A stretch of DNA of 45,742 nt from contig JABFXY010000133.1 in NCBI GenBank assembly GCA_013361525.1, positions 1 through 45,742 on the forward strand, given 5' to 3'. Below the pieces are notes generated by a model. It saw only the letters and a list, made by a program, of their open reading frames with translations. It had not been told where the DNA came from and searched no databases. Position numbers and translations under genes: made by a program. This DNA comes from Polyangiaceae bacterium. GTDB taxonomy: Bacteria; Myxococcota_A; Polyangia; Polyangiales; Polyangiaceae. Within the stretch, counting starts at the first letter, position 1. The number at the start of each line of letters is the position of its first letter. Of the stretch, positions 25,190 through 33,949 are shown in pieces.

Positions 25190-26488
25190 CTACCTCGTCC
25201 CCCAGCGCTCGTCCCGAACGGTGAGGAGCGCCCAGGGGAGGATCCATTGCAGGAGGAGGAAGCTGTAGGCGGCGTAGACGACGCCATAGAGAAAACGGGG
25301 GCTCTTCTCGAGGCGTAGGTAATAACAAGCGGAGAACGCCGCGCCGACGAGGAGCGCGGCGCTCGCGTGAAGGACGCGCGACAGGTCCGCAGACATCATC
25401 ATCGGGAGCGTCGCCAGGCCGAAGAACAGCATCGCGAGGCGCAGATTGCCGATGACGAAGCCGATGACCGGCAGCACGCGGTGCCGATCGCGGTAACGCG
25501 TCAGCATGAACTTCGCGAAGCTGAGCCCCTCGACGATGTAGCTCCGGTCCCAGCGCACGAACATCTTCGAGAGCTGGCCGTACGTCGTCGGCGCGAGCGT
25601 GTTGATGACCGCCGAGCGCTGATACACCGTGTCGTAGCCGAGGCGCAGCACGATGTTGGTGAGCGCTTGGTCCTCCCCGTGATTCACCGGCTTGCCGAGA
25701 AAGGTCTGGCTCGACCACTCGGGAAGGTGCGGAAGAATGACCTCGCGACGAAACGCAGACAGAGCACCGGGGCAGACGGCGACCGCGCGGTACACCGATT
25801 GAGCCGCGCGTCCGAAGTCGAACGCGAGCGCATATTGCACCTCGAGCATGCGGCTGATCAGGCTATCGCGATTGAGCACGGCGACACGCCCGGCGACCGC
25901 GCCGATCTTCGGGTCGACCAGGAACGGCGTCGCAATCTCGCGAAGCGTGTCCGGCTCGACTTCGCTGTCGGAGTCGATCGTGACAACGATGTCACCAATC
26001 GCCGCCTCGAACCCAGCCTCGAGCGCGGCCCGCTTGCCGCGATTACCCGAAAAGCGAAGGAGCCTGACGAGCTCCGGGTGCTCGCAGCGCAGGTGCCGCA
26101 TGTGAAAGAACGTGTCGTCGCGTGATCCGTCGTCGACGACGATGATCTCCAGCAATTCGGCGGGATAGTCGCTGCGCGCGACGCTGCGAATGCTCCGCTC
26201 GACCATCGGCCCCTCGTTGAACGCCGGAATGACGACGCTGATGCGCGGCCATTTCGGATTCGGGGGCGCGACGAATGGTCTGTATCGAAACCACAAAACG
26301 CTCTGCAGCGCGGAGTAGGCCCCTTGGAGGAGCACCACGGCGACGAGCACCATCGTGACGGCTGCGACGCCGCTGTTTTGCGCGCCGAACGCCAACATCC
26401 AAGCCGCGCTCGCGACGGCACCTGCGAGCGGCGCGAGCCCGAGGGCCGATCCCAACCACGAACCGACGGAGGAAGAGCGCTGCTTCAT
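25190..26488 (-). CDS. Membrane glycosyltransferase family 2 (NodC/hyaluronan synthase-like)
   Basis: 432 residues. Two N-terminal membrane helices come first, then the GT-A domain: VVIPAFNEGP, D119-D120 (VVDDGS), D172-x-D174 (TIDSDSE) for UDP-sugar and metal, the acceptor loop AVCPGALSAFRR, the base pair GED (271-273), and the product-binding RW (312-313, QLSKMFVRWDRS). Three or four C-terminal helices form the export channel part. The motif set is that of processive synthases of chitin-oligomer, hyaluronan or poly-GlcNAc type; the actual sugar cannot be read. Start at the ATG of 26488; the longer frame lacks homology upstream. Divergent from the GT-C gene. Confidence 0.88.
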   Translation of the reverse strand: MKQRSSSVGSWLGSALGLAPLAGAVASAAWMLAFGAQNSGVAAVTMVLVAVVLLQGAYSALQSVLWFRYRPFVAPPNPKWPRISVVIPAFNEGPMVERSIRSVARSDYPAELLEIIVVDDGSRDDTFFHMRHLRCEHPELVRLLRFSGNRGKRAALEAGFEAAIGDIVVTIDSDSEVEPDTLREIATPFLVDPKIGAVAGRVAVLNRDSLISRMLEVQYALAFDFGRAAQSVYRAVAVCPGALSAFRREVILPHLPEWSSQTFLGKPVNHGEDQALTNIVLRLGYDTVYQRSAVINTLAPTTYGQLSKMFVRWDRSYIVEGLSFAKFMLTRYRDRHRVLPVIGFVIGNLRLAMLFFGLATLPMMMSADLSRVLHASAALLVGAAFSACYYLRLEKSPRFLYGVVYAAYSFLLLQWILPWALLTVRDERWGTR

Positions 26489-26646
26489 TCGACAGCGAGA
26501 CCTTGCGCCGAACGAGGACACGCCCGCAAGTTCGAAGTTGCTTGGAGCCCAAACGATTTTTTGGCATGAACGCATCGTCGTCGCGAACGCACGTGACGCC
26601 AATCCTCCGCCAGATTTGATGGCTGCGCTCGCTGTACGAGGCGCAT

Positions 26647-28500
26647 ATGCGAGAAACGACGCGATTGTCGCGCACGGACGTGCGCCGGGCCGTAGGGCCT
26701 GCAGTGCTCGTTCTTCTGCTCGGCGCAGGAGCTTGGATTCCTGCAATCGGGCTCTTGCCCGTGGCAATGTGCCTCACGCTGCTTCTCGCGGCGCATTTGG
26801 GTGTCCTTGCATTTCCGCACGACGATCCGACCACGCAATGGATTGGCGGCGCGACGTTCGTGGCAGCGATTGCGAGCGGCGGCACGAGGCTGCTCGCGGC
26901 CTTCGCGCTCGCTCGTCCTCCGATTCTGCTCGGAGGGCTGCTCGCGCTCGTCGCATTTGCAACATGGCTGACACGCCGGCGCCACCTTCGCCCGAGCTGG
27001 GCGCTTCCTCCGGCAATCGACGCTTCTTCCGCGGGATTCGGCTTCGCGCTGGTGATTGCGAGTGGGCTCACCATCATTGCGGCCTACCTATTGCCTGTGT
27101 GGCAATACGACTCACTCGGATATCACCTTCCCTTCGTCAATTTCATTCTTCAAGAAGGGTCGACGCGCGCGGTCCCGGAGGACCTCGCGTACGTCGGCAC
27201 GTATCCGCACGCGATCGAGTGGGCCTACGTCGCGATGCGCGCGTCGCTCTTCGACGACCGGCTCATCGATCTGGCACAGCTGCCTTTCGGCTTCCTCGGC
27301 GCAGGCGCGATCTTCGGCATCGCGAAGACGTTGGGGGCGCGCGCACCTTCCGCGTTCGCTGCCGGCGTCGCGTGGCTCTCGCTGCCGGCCGTCTTGCTCC
27401 AACTGCCGACCAACTACATCGATGTCGCGTCCGCCGCTTCGTATCTCGTCGCCGTCTATTTTCTCCTTCGTCCGCCGAGCTTCGCGTCGATCCTGACAGC
27501 GGCGACGGCAGCGGGGATCTTTCTAGGATCGAAGCCGAACGCACCACTCGCGACGGTGTTGATCGGCGCCGTGTTGATCGAACGCGCCCATCGCATTCGT
27601 CGCTACGACGCCGCCGCGGTGAGCTGTGGCTTGGTGTTGCTGCTCGGCGCGGAGAGCTACCTGACCGGCCTCCTTCGCTGGGGCAATCCGGTTTGGCCGG
27701 TGCAGGTCGACGAGGGGCCCATTCACCTGCCCGGGACGGAGACGATGCAGAAGGTGCTTTCATCGGGCCCCGCGACCGAGAGGGCTCACGGCCCGGTCCT
27801 CGCTCGCGTCGTCTCGTCGTGGTCGCGCCTCTACGCGACACCGGTGTTCGACATGCGAATCGGCGGCCTCGGCCCGATCGGGCTTTTGTCGCTGCCCATC
27901 GCCGCGTTCTACCTCGTGCGCGACAGGCGCTGGCTGCTCGGGATTTTGTGGCTCGGCGCGCTCGCTTCACCCGATCCCGCGGTGTGCCGATACGTCCTCG
28001 CGCTTCCGGGCATCGCGTTGGCGGTCGTCGCGTCCGGCCTCGAAGGCGTGACGACGAACGCTCGGCTTCGCGTGCTCTGGGCGGCCGCGCTCGCGAGCAT
28101 CGTCTCCATCGCGCACGCGTCGAGCGGCCTCCACGGTGAAGGCCCGACGCTCGATCGGTATTGGGCGATGCCTTGGTCCGAGCGAGAGCGATCGGTCGGC
28201 GCAGACGGCCGACCGACGAGCTTCGTGGAGATGCGCAATCGACTTGCCGAGGGTGACGGCGTGGCATTCGACTCGAGCCTCGACCTACCGTACTTGGTTT
28301 GGAGAGGCGATTTGAAGAGCCGCGCCGTCCATTGGTCGCGTCACGCGACCAGCGACGAGCTCGCGGCCTCGATTACACGTGATCGCATTCGCTTTGCCGT
28401 CGTCGCCGACGACAGCGCGCTCGTGTCTGAAATGGGGGACAGGGTCACCTTCTTGTTTCGTTGCAAGTCGGCACCTTGCAGCGCCTACGAGGTCCGATGA
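26647..28500 (+). CDS. GT-C-fold polytopic membrane glycosyltransferase-like protein
   Basis: 617 residues with about ten to twelve membrane helices. The first exoplasmic loop carries VWQYDSLGYHLPFVNFILQE (D155, H160), the acidic-plus-YHLP signature of GT-C enzymes that use lipid-linked sugars (GT39/GT83-like). The C-terminal ~120 residues form a soluble domain (about from 495) with DGVAFDSSLDLPYLVW and IRFAVVADD, as in other proteins of this group that end with a periplasmic domain. The start ATG at 26647 is close behind the divergent GT2 gene. Its stop overlaps the next start by ATGA, so it is translationally coupled to the STAND-ATPase gene. Confidence 0.78.
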   Translation: MRETTRLSRTDVRRAVGPAVLVLLLGAGAWIPAIGLLPVAMCLTLLLAAHLGVLAFPHDDPTTQWIGGATFVAAIASGGTRLLAAFALARPPILLGGLLALVAFATWLTRRRHLRPSWALPPAIDASSAGFGFALVIASGLTIIAAYLLPVWQYDSLGYHLPFVNFILQEGSTRAVPEDLAYVGTYPHAIEWAYVAMRASLFDDRLIDLAQLPFGFLGAGAIFGIAKTLGARAPSAFAAGVAWLSLPAVLLQLPTNYIDVASAASYLVAVYFLLRPPSFASILTAATAAGIFLGSKPNAPLATVLIGAVLIERAHRIRRYDAAAVSCGLVLLLGAESYLTGLLRWGNPVWPVQVDEGPIHLPGTETMQKVLSSGPATERAHGPVLARVVSSWSRLYATPVFDMRIGGLGPIGLLSLPIAAFYLVRDRRWLLGILWLGALASPDPAVCRYVLALPGIALAVVASGLEGVTTNARLRVLWAAALASIVSIAHASSGLHGEGPTLDRYWAMPWSERERSVGADGRPTSFVEMRNRLAEGDGVAFDSSLDLPYLVWRGDLKSRAVHWSRHATSDELAASITRDRIRFAVVADDSALVSEMGDRVTFLFRCKSAPCSAYEVR

Positions 28501-31500
28501 ACCGCTCTCGTTTCCTCTCGATTCCGATCGCAATGGCTCTTTTGGTCTTTGCGCAACCGCTCCTCGCACAGGCGGGTGGCGACGACGCGCCCGCAGCACC
28601 TGCGGCTCCGCCAGCGGCTCCCCCTGCGGCGCCCGCGAATGCCTGCTCCGACGTGGAGTCGAGCGTCAAAGCCCTTCAATCGAAGCTCACGGACGCCACG
28701 ACAGACCGCGCGCGTGCGCTCAGTCAGAAGTCCGCTTGTGAGCTCGATCTCGACGGCGCGAAGAAGTCCAATGTCGGGCTCCAAGGTCTCGTCTCCTATC
28801 TGCTCGGCGAGACCAACGAGCTTCCACGTGCGACGGGGCTTCGCGGACCATCCGCCAGCCGATCGCTGGATCAGCTCATTGCGACGGGCCGGGGCACCGA
28901 GCTCCTCAATCGGCGGCTGCTCGTCGAAGCGCTGCGCGAGGTTTCTCCCGTGGCTTGGGCGGACATTGCGCGGGGTGGGCCTCGCGGCGTCGATGATTTC
29001 TTCACCGCGACGGGTCCGTTTCCAGTGGCGATCGTGCAAGAGGTGCAATCACTCGTGCACGACAGCCTCTCGCAGCCGAGCTCCGTCGCGAGCCTGGTGC
29101 GCGCGCAGCGGCTCGTCCTTGCGTATCAATCCCTGGTCCGCTGCGGGGACGGCGCACACGGCAGCGAATGCGCCGCCGCGAGGAAGCTCTCGCAGCTCAT
29201 CGACACGCGCGGCCCATTGATGCTCACCCATCGCATTCAGCGTATTTGGGAGACGCCGTGCCAGGCGCTCGAACCGGAAGAGACGGCCTCCTGGGTACAA
29301 GCCGCGCCGCACCTCGAGCAGGAAGGGTGGAGGGCGCTCGCCGATGCGGCCGCCGACAAGCTCTTCCTTTGTTATCTATCCGATGCCTCGGCCGAGGACT
29401 CATTCGCCGCCTGGGCACGCGATCGCCTCCCTGCCCCGTCCGAATTGGACGAAGGAACGCGGTCGCGCGTCTCGTCGATCGCGAACCGGTTCGGCGAATC
29501 GAGCGCGGAAGAAACGTGCGCCCTCGCGACGCGGGCGCTGCAGACCATCGAGCAGCCCTCGTCCTGCGAGCTCGAAACGACGAAGCTCACGCCGCTCGCC
29601 GCGTGGTCCGAGCAACTCGGGCGCGCCGACGACGCAAAGGCAAGCTTCGCCCTCCGAACGTGCGCGCGCTATTCGCGAGCACTGTTTGCGGGCTCCGTCG
29701 CGTCGATTGCCGATCGATTCGACGCACCGCCGGTGGTCGATCAAGCGGTGCGTGTCGTCGAGGGGGCGCCGACACGCATTGCCGAGCTCCGATCGGTATG
29801 CCGCGATCGGCGTACGAGCGATGCCTCCGCCTTTCCCGCGGACGTTACCGCTCTGGCCACGATCGCGCGCGCATTCGGGGAGGCGCCCAACGCCGACCCG
29901 TGGTTGGTCGATCTAGAATCGATGACGCCGGTCGAAAAGACGCGCGCGGACGCGGCGACCAACGACCGCGCCTGGCTCGAGCATTTCGCATCGAATGGCA
30001 GCGCTTGCTCGATCTTGCAATTGGGGGACGACCGCTGCCGAGCGTGCCCGAGCGGCGGCGACGGACCGTACGATTGCGTCATGCTCGCGGCGATCGAGCA
30101 CGATTGGAGCGCTCGAACGCGACGCGCGTACATCGGGCTCGGCGCAACGCTCGGTCTCCTCGCCTTCGGGCTGTGGTTCTCGCGGTGGGTGAGAGCGTAT
30201 CGTCGCTATGGTCGCGTCCTCGGCCATGTGCGCGGTCACCTCGACCGAATCGGCATTACGGCCCCGTCGAGCGTCGCGCGAGCCATGTTGCCTTCTCGCC
30301 TGGGCGAGCTCTCTTTCCAGCTGCCGGCCATCCCCGCTTGGGAGCGTTGGGGCTCGCGAGGCTTGCTCGTCGTCGGGCGCGGCGCCACCGTCGCGGAAAA
30401 CGACGTCAACACCGCTGGTAGCAGGGCCCGAAATGCCGGGGCAGAGGTGGCGGTCATCGTCCACGAGGACGGAGCCTCGGCAGATCTCGGCGGCGTGCGT
30501 GCAGTCCTCGACTGGGCCGCTCGCGGCAAATCGAAAGCGGTGCAGGTTCTGCTCTTGTCGATGGAGCGGCTGCGGTGGGCCTCCAGCGCAGAAGACTTGC
30601 TCGACCTCGTCGAAGAAAGCTCCCTTCGAGGCAACCCATTCGAGGTTCGGGGACGTATTACGTCGTCGAGCCAATTCTTCAATCGCGAGCGCCTCGTTTC
30701 GGGCCTGCTCGCGAGCGTGCACGCAGGGCGCTGGGTCGTCGTCACCGGTTTGCGCCGCTTCGGCAAGTCGTCGCTCACATTGGAGGTGGCCCGCCGTGTT
30801 CCGGGCCCCTATGCCTATGTCGACCTCGCGGGCTTCCACCACGAAATCGCATTCAGCCGCAATCCGTCGGGCGCGGCCGACGCCATCCTTCGGCACGTGT
30901 GCGCGCAGCTCGCGCTTTCGGCCCAATCGAAGCTCCCACAAGGCAAGTTTCCCGAAGCGCCGCCGAAGGGGAAAGAGGTCGATGCGGCCGAGCTCGGCGA
31001 CTTTTTTCGACGCCTCGGGCGCGCCGTCGCGGAGGAAAACCGCGGTCGCCCCTTGCCTGCGATGATCATCCTCGACGAGATCGAGCAAGCCATCGGCGTC
31101 GGCGCGGACCGAATCGGCCACGCCATCGACGTCCTCGCCATCGTCATCGGGCGATTGCGCAATGCGCTCGGCGACGAAGCGCGACCCTCCGGCGCCCGCA
31201 TCGGCGTCGTCCTCGCGAGCGCATTGCATCCGGTGCTATGGGCACCGCTCGACGTCCTCGCGCATCAATCGATCATGGCGAGCTTCGAAAGCGTCTTCGT
31301 CACCGCGCTGCCCGCAGACGCGGCGCGCACCATGATGCGCAGCCTCGGTGCCAGGCAGGGTATTCGATTCACCGACGAGGCGCTCGAGCACCTCGTCACA
31401 CAATCGCAAGGAATGCCCCTCGTCTTGCGCCGCTTCGGCTCCGCGACGCTCGGCCTCTACGACGGTGAGCGCGCGCAGCAAGGGGCGCTAGGCGCTGTCA

Positions 31501-31883
31501 ACGTCGGAATCGAAGGCGCGCGCCTCGCCGTCGAGCGCGAAGAGCAAGGGGGCTCCCCGGTCCGCGTGTGGGTCGAATCCGAAATTGCCGCCGCCGCCGA
31601 TCCCGCCGGCATCCTCCTGCGCGCCCTCGCCGCGACCAAGCGAATCTCCACCAGCGAGATGCGGGCACTCGCCGAACGCTGCGTCCTCGACCAATTTCGC
31701 GCGAGCGGCATCGACCAACATCTCTCCCCTGTCGAGCTCGAACGCCGCGCCCAAGAGGCCGGCAGCGTCCTCGTCAGGCTCCTCGGCGCAACGGGCTTGT
31801 TGGTGCCGCACGGGGATTTGATCGAGCCCGAAGCGTTCGAGCTCCCCGACGCCAGCTTGAGGAGGGTTCTCAGGGAAGGGTGA
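28497..31883 (+). CDS. Transmembrane STAND-type ATPase with Cys-rich exported domain
   Basis: 1128 residues. The ATG overlaps the preceding stop (ATGA). A signal peptide (1-25, LLVFAQPLLA) is followed by a Pro/Ala linker (28-48) and a coiled coil. A helical region to about 540 contains 14 cysteines, compatible with disulfides outside the cytoplasm. A membrane helix at 545-562 (IGLGATLGLLAFGLWFS) leads to an alpha/beta domain (about 600-690) and then the ATPase: Walker A GLRRFGKSS (751-759), Walker B IILDE (857-861), and a helical lid ending at LVTQSQGMPLVLRRFG. A winged-helix-like C-terminus follows. I infer an exterior sensor that controls a cytoplasmic oligomerising ATPase. The effector is not identifiable. 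Confidence 0.75.
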   Translation: MNRSRFLSIPIAMALLVFAQPLLAQAGGDDAPAAPAAPPAAPPAAPANACSDVESSVKALQSKLTDATTDRARALSQKSACELDLDGAKKSNVGLQGLVSYLLGETNELPRATGLRGPSASRSLDQLIATGRGTELLNRRLLVEALREVSPVAWADIARGGPRGVDDFFTATGPFPVAIVQEVQSLVHDSLSQPSSVASLVRAQRLVLAYQSLVRCGDGAHGSECAAARKLSQLIDTRGPLMLTHRIQRIWETPCQALEPEETASWVQAAPHLEQEGWRALADAAADKLFLCYLSDASAEDSFAAWARDRLPAPSELDEGTRSRVSSIANRFGESSAEETCALATRALQTIEQPSSCELETTKLTPLAAWSEQLGRADDAKASFALRTCARYSRALFAGSVASIADRFDAPPVVDQAVRVVEGAPTRIAELRSVCRDRRTSDASAFPADVTALATIARAFGEAPNADPWLVDLESMTPVEKTRADAATNDRAWLEHFASNGSACSILQLGDDRCRACPSGGDGPYDCVMLAAIEHDWSARTRRAYIGLGATLGLLAFGLWFSRWVRAYRRYGRVLGHVRGHLDRIGITAPSSVARAMLPSRLGELSFQLPAIPAWERWGSRGLLVVGRGATVAENDVNTAGSRARNAGAEVAVIVHEDGASADLGGVRAVLDWAARGKSKAVQVLLLSMERLRWASSAEDLLDLVEESSLRGNPFEVRGRITSSSQFFNRERLVSGLLASVHAGRWVVVTGLRRFGKSSLTLEVARRVPGPYAYVDLAGFHHEIAFSRNPSGAADAILRHVCAQLALSAQSKLPQGKFPEAPPKGKEVDAAELGDFFRRLGRAVAEENRGRPLPAMIILDEIEQAIGVGADRIGHAIDVLAIVIGRLRNALGDEARPSGARIGVVLASALHPVLWAPLDVLAHQSIMASFESVFVTALPADAARTMMRSLGARQGIRFTDEALEHLVTQSQGMPLVLRRFGSATLGLYDGERAQQGALGAVNVGIEGARLAVEREEQGGSPVRVWVESEIAAAADPAGILLRALAATKRISTSEMRALAERCVLDQFRASGIDQHLSPVELERRAQEAGSVLVRLLGATGLLVPHGDLIEPEAFELPDASLRRVLREG

Positions 31884-32253
31884 TTCGCGTCGCCGCCTCG
31901 CCCGCGTCCCTCACCTTCCGGGTCCGCCAACGCGGAACCCGCCCCCGGCAACCCTGCCCACCTCCAAGGCGAGACCGCCTTCCCCCGAAGCCCAAGCCTC
32001 CTTCCCGCTAGCGCGAACCCTCCTTCCCCTAGCGGGAAACCTCCTTTCCTAGCCCCGACCACTCCTTCCCCCGACCCCGAACCGCCTTACCTCTAAGCCG
32101 ACCCCTCTCACCCCCGCGGCGGAACCCGCGAACCCAATCGACGACCCCGCACTGCCCGACTCGCCCGCAACCCCGGGTGCCCCCGAAAGGCACCATTCCA
32201 ACCCCTGGGAAGGTGCCCTCCCCTGCCACGTACATCGCGCCGGAGGTCGACCG
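31884..32253. other. C-rich intergenic region
   Basis: 370 bp after the STAND gene. It has extreme strand bias (long C/T-rich stretches) and includes a degenerate 22-bp tandem repeat listed separately. The minus strand therefore reads as a Gly/Arg-rich pseudo-protein. The last 12 bp contain the ribosome site GGAGG (32242-32246) of the next gene. No gene is supported. Confidence 0.5.
31975..32103 (+). repeat. Six degenerate ~21-22-bp tandem repeats
   Basis: Units start at about 31975, 31997, 32019, 32040, 32061 and 32082. Each begins with a C(C/T)CCTT(C/T)CC core and several go on with a CTAGC-like centre and GAAC or GACC end, for example CCTCCTTCCCGCTAGCG at 31997. Conservation is partial. 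Too degenerate and too close-set to be CRISPR. Confidence 0.5.
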
Positions 32254-32862
32254 ATGGGAGCACTTCGACTGGGTTGGGCGATCGTGGGGCTGACCGCAGC
32301 CGTGATGGGCTGCTCCGAGCCGATTGGGCCGGATCCTTCGGATGGCAATGACGACGGCGCGGACGATGGCTCGACCGGCAACGGCCAGCCGCAGAACCAA
32401 GGCGACGGGTTCGTGAGCGGCTCACGGCTGCGCGCTCGGTTCATCGGCGGCGCGGACGGGTCGAAGCAGTTCTTGGGCTTCCACGACGACGAGCGCGACG
32501 AAGATTGCTCGTTCTCGACGGCCTCCGACGGAAAGCTTCGATGCGTTCCGCCTTCGAGCGGCGCTTCTCTATTCGTCGACGCGCAATGCAATCAGCCCGT
32601 CGTGTTGGTGACGGTCGGGTGTGATCCGCCGAAGTACGGCAACGTGGTCGAAGGCGGCGACGTCGGCGATTGCGGCGGGGGTGAGCCCTCTCGAATGCGC
32701 TTGTTCACGATGGGCGCCCGCGTGGCAAGCGCTGCGCAATCGGCGTACACGAACGCGTTCGGCACCTGTGAGCAGACGACACTTCCGCCGAACGATCTTT
32801 ATGCGCTCGACGAGGAGATCCCGGCATCGTCCTTCGTCGAGGGCAACGTCACCGTCGAATGA
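32254..32862 (+). CDS. Hypothetical lipoprotein
   Basis: 202 residues. The lipobox AAVMGC is followed by an acidic Asp/Gly linker (about 21-48). The mature part begins GSRLRARFIGGADGSKQF and contains six Cys in a beta-rich region (DCSFSTASDGKLRC, DAQC, VGCDPPKYG, DCGGG, FGTC). This general plan is common among myxobacterial surface lipoproteins of unknown role. The ribosome site GGAGG lies 7 nt before the ATG. The gene converges with the aspS-lipoprotein operon 20 bp away. Confidence 0.7.
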   Translation: MGALRLGWAIVGLTAAVMGCSEPIGPDPSDGNDDGADDGSTGNGQPQNQGDGFVSGSRLRARFIGGADGSKQFLGFHDDERDEDCSFSTASDGKLRCVPPSSGASLFVDAQCNQPVVLVTVGCDPPKYGNVVEGGDVGDCGGGEPSRMRLFTMGARVASAAQSAYTNAFGTCEQTTLPPNDLYALDEEIPASSFVEGNVTVE

Positions 32863-32882
32863 CGCCACCGCCGCGCTCGAGG

Positions 32883-33635
32883 TCACTCCTCGGTCGCGGT
32901 GATCGTCGCGAACAAGACCTCACGTCCGGTCTGATCCGCGACCAATACCGAATGCGGCTTCCCCGACGACTCGAGGGCGGCCGTGACGTGCGCGTGGGTC
33001 AGCTCGAACGGTGCGACGGACTCGTCCGTCTTCCAATCGTTCTCGGCGAGCATGATTCGAATGCGGCCGGTCGCGTCGACCGGCACGTGTTTCCACTCGA
33101 TCTTCTTCCACGCCGGCGAGAACGTGTCGCTGGCGAGAGGAAGCTTCACGGTCTGGGTTACGGTGCCGTCGACGAGCAATGCGCCGGACCCTTGGACATC
33201 GGGCTTGGAGACGACCTTCGCGGTGGGTCGCTTGAAGACCTTTTTGAGCTCCGCGATCTTGTCGTCGCCGGAGAGCTGCTTGTCGAGAATGCTCGTCACG
33301 GCGCGCGCGTCGTCGGGTGTCGGCGCAGTGCCCAAATCGAAATCCCACGCGGTGCCGTCCGCTTTGCCCAGCCCCATTTGCACGCCGAGTAGACGCACCG
33401 TCGCGTGCCGTCGCGGCGCGGCCGGCTCCGCGGTCGGCGGGGGCTCGGCCGGCGCGCTCGACACGACCGGGGGCGCCTCGACGACCGGCGGCGGCAATTC
33501 CCCTTGCGGGATCACCGGCGCCGGCTCGTAGGGCGAAGCATAAACGGCAGGACCATATTGCACGGCCGGCCGTTTCTTCGCGCACGCCGCAAGCGACACG
33601 AGCAGCGCCGCGGCGACGAGCGCCCTCACTCGCAT
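32883..33635 (-). CDS. Lipoprotein with Pro-rich linker, aspS operon
   Basis: 250 residues. The lipobox SLAAC is followed by a Pro/Ala/Val-rich linker (about 25-75) and a C-terminal domain from about 80 that begins ATVRLLGVQMGLGKADGTAWD. This domain looks like a C2-like beta sandwich: KWDFD-type strands, a VTQTVKLPLASDTFSPAWKK core and TGRIRIMLAEND. I infer a calcium- or lipid-binding beta domain with low confidence. The start at 33635 overlaps the preceding gene by 10 bp. Confidence 0.65.
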   Translation of the reverse strand: MRVRALVAAALLVSLAACAKKRPAVQYGPAVYASPYEPAPVIPQGELPPPVVEAPPVVSSAPAEPPPTAEPAAPRRHATVRLLGVQMGLGKADGTAWDFDLGTAPTPDDARAVTSILDKQLSGDDKIAELKKVFKRPTAKVVSKPDVQGSGALLVDGTVTQTVKLPLASDTFSPAWKKIEWKHVPVDATGRIRIMLAENDWKTDESVAPFELTHAHVTAALESSGKPHSVLVADQTGREVLFATITATEE

Positions 33636-33949
33636 TGGGCCTCTTCGCCGAGCTCGTAAGCGGCGAGGGCGAGCGCACAAGGGCCTTCGTCTTGATCGGT
33701 CAGGTCCTCGTACGCGGTCGGGACCTCACAATGCGAGGTGACGTAATAGGTACCGGTCTCGAGGGATCGAATGCAGCGCACGCCCTCACAGGTGCCGCTC
33801 GCCTCGCCTTCGATCACGTCGATGACGAGGTCCTCCTCGAGGCAGTCGTTCGCTTCGTCGTAAGCCTGCCCCGAGAGCGCGTACGTCTTCAGGTCGCTGC
33901 ACGCAAAGGCGAAACAGAGCCCGAGGAGCAACGACCATCGACGGTTCAT
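33626..33949 (-). CDS. Small Cys-containing lipoprotein, aspS operon
   Basis: 107 residues. The signal MNRRWSLLLGLCFAFAC gives a lipidated Cys at 17. The mature chain is acidic and has seven further Cys (NDCLEE, TCEGVRC, HCEVPT, PCALAL, QCE), suggesting disulfides. No family recognised. The ATG overlaps the aspS stop (ATGA) and the 3' end overlaps the next lipoprotein gene by 10 bp, so all three are likely read from one mRNA. Confidence 0.65.
   Translation of the reverse strand: MNRRWSLLLGLCFAFACSDLKTYALSGQAYDEANDCLEEDLVIDVIEGEASGTCEGVRCIRSLETGTYYVTSHCEVPTAYEDLTDQDEGPCALALAAYELGEEAQCE

Noticed and set aside
26489..26767. N-terminal extension of the GT2 gene
   Set aside because: It overlaps the divergent GT-C gene start and carries no GT2 feature; the ATG at 26488 directly precedes the first membrane helix.
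31457..32062. Gly/Arg-rich minus-strand protein with GGF-like repeats
   Set aside because: It runs over the degenerate C-rich repeats and the 3' end of the STAND gene; low-complexity artefact.
31975..32103. Possible CRISPR array
   Set aside because: Repeats are degenerate, have no unique spacers, and no cas genes are present.
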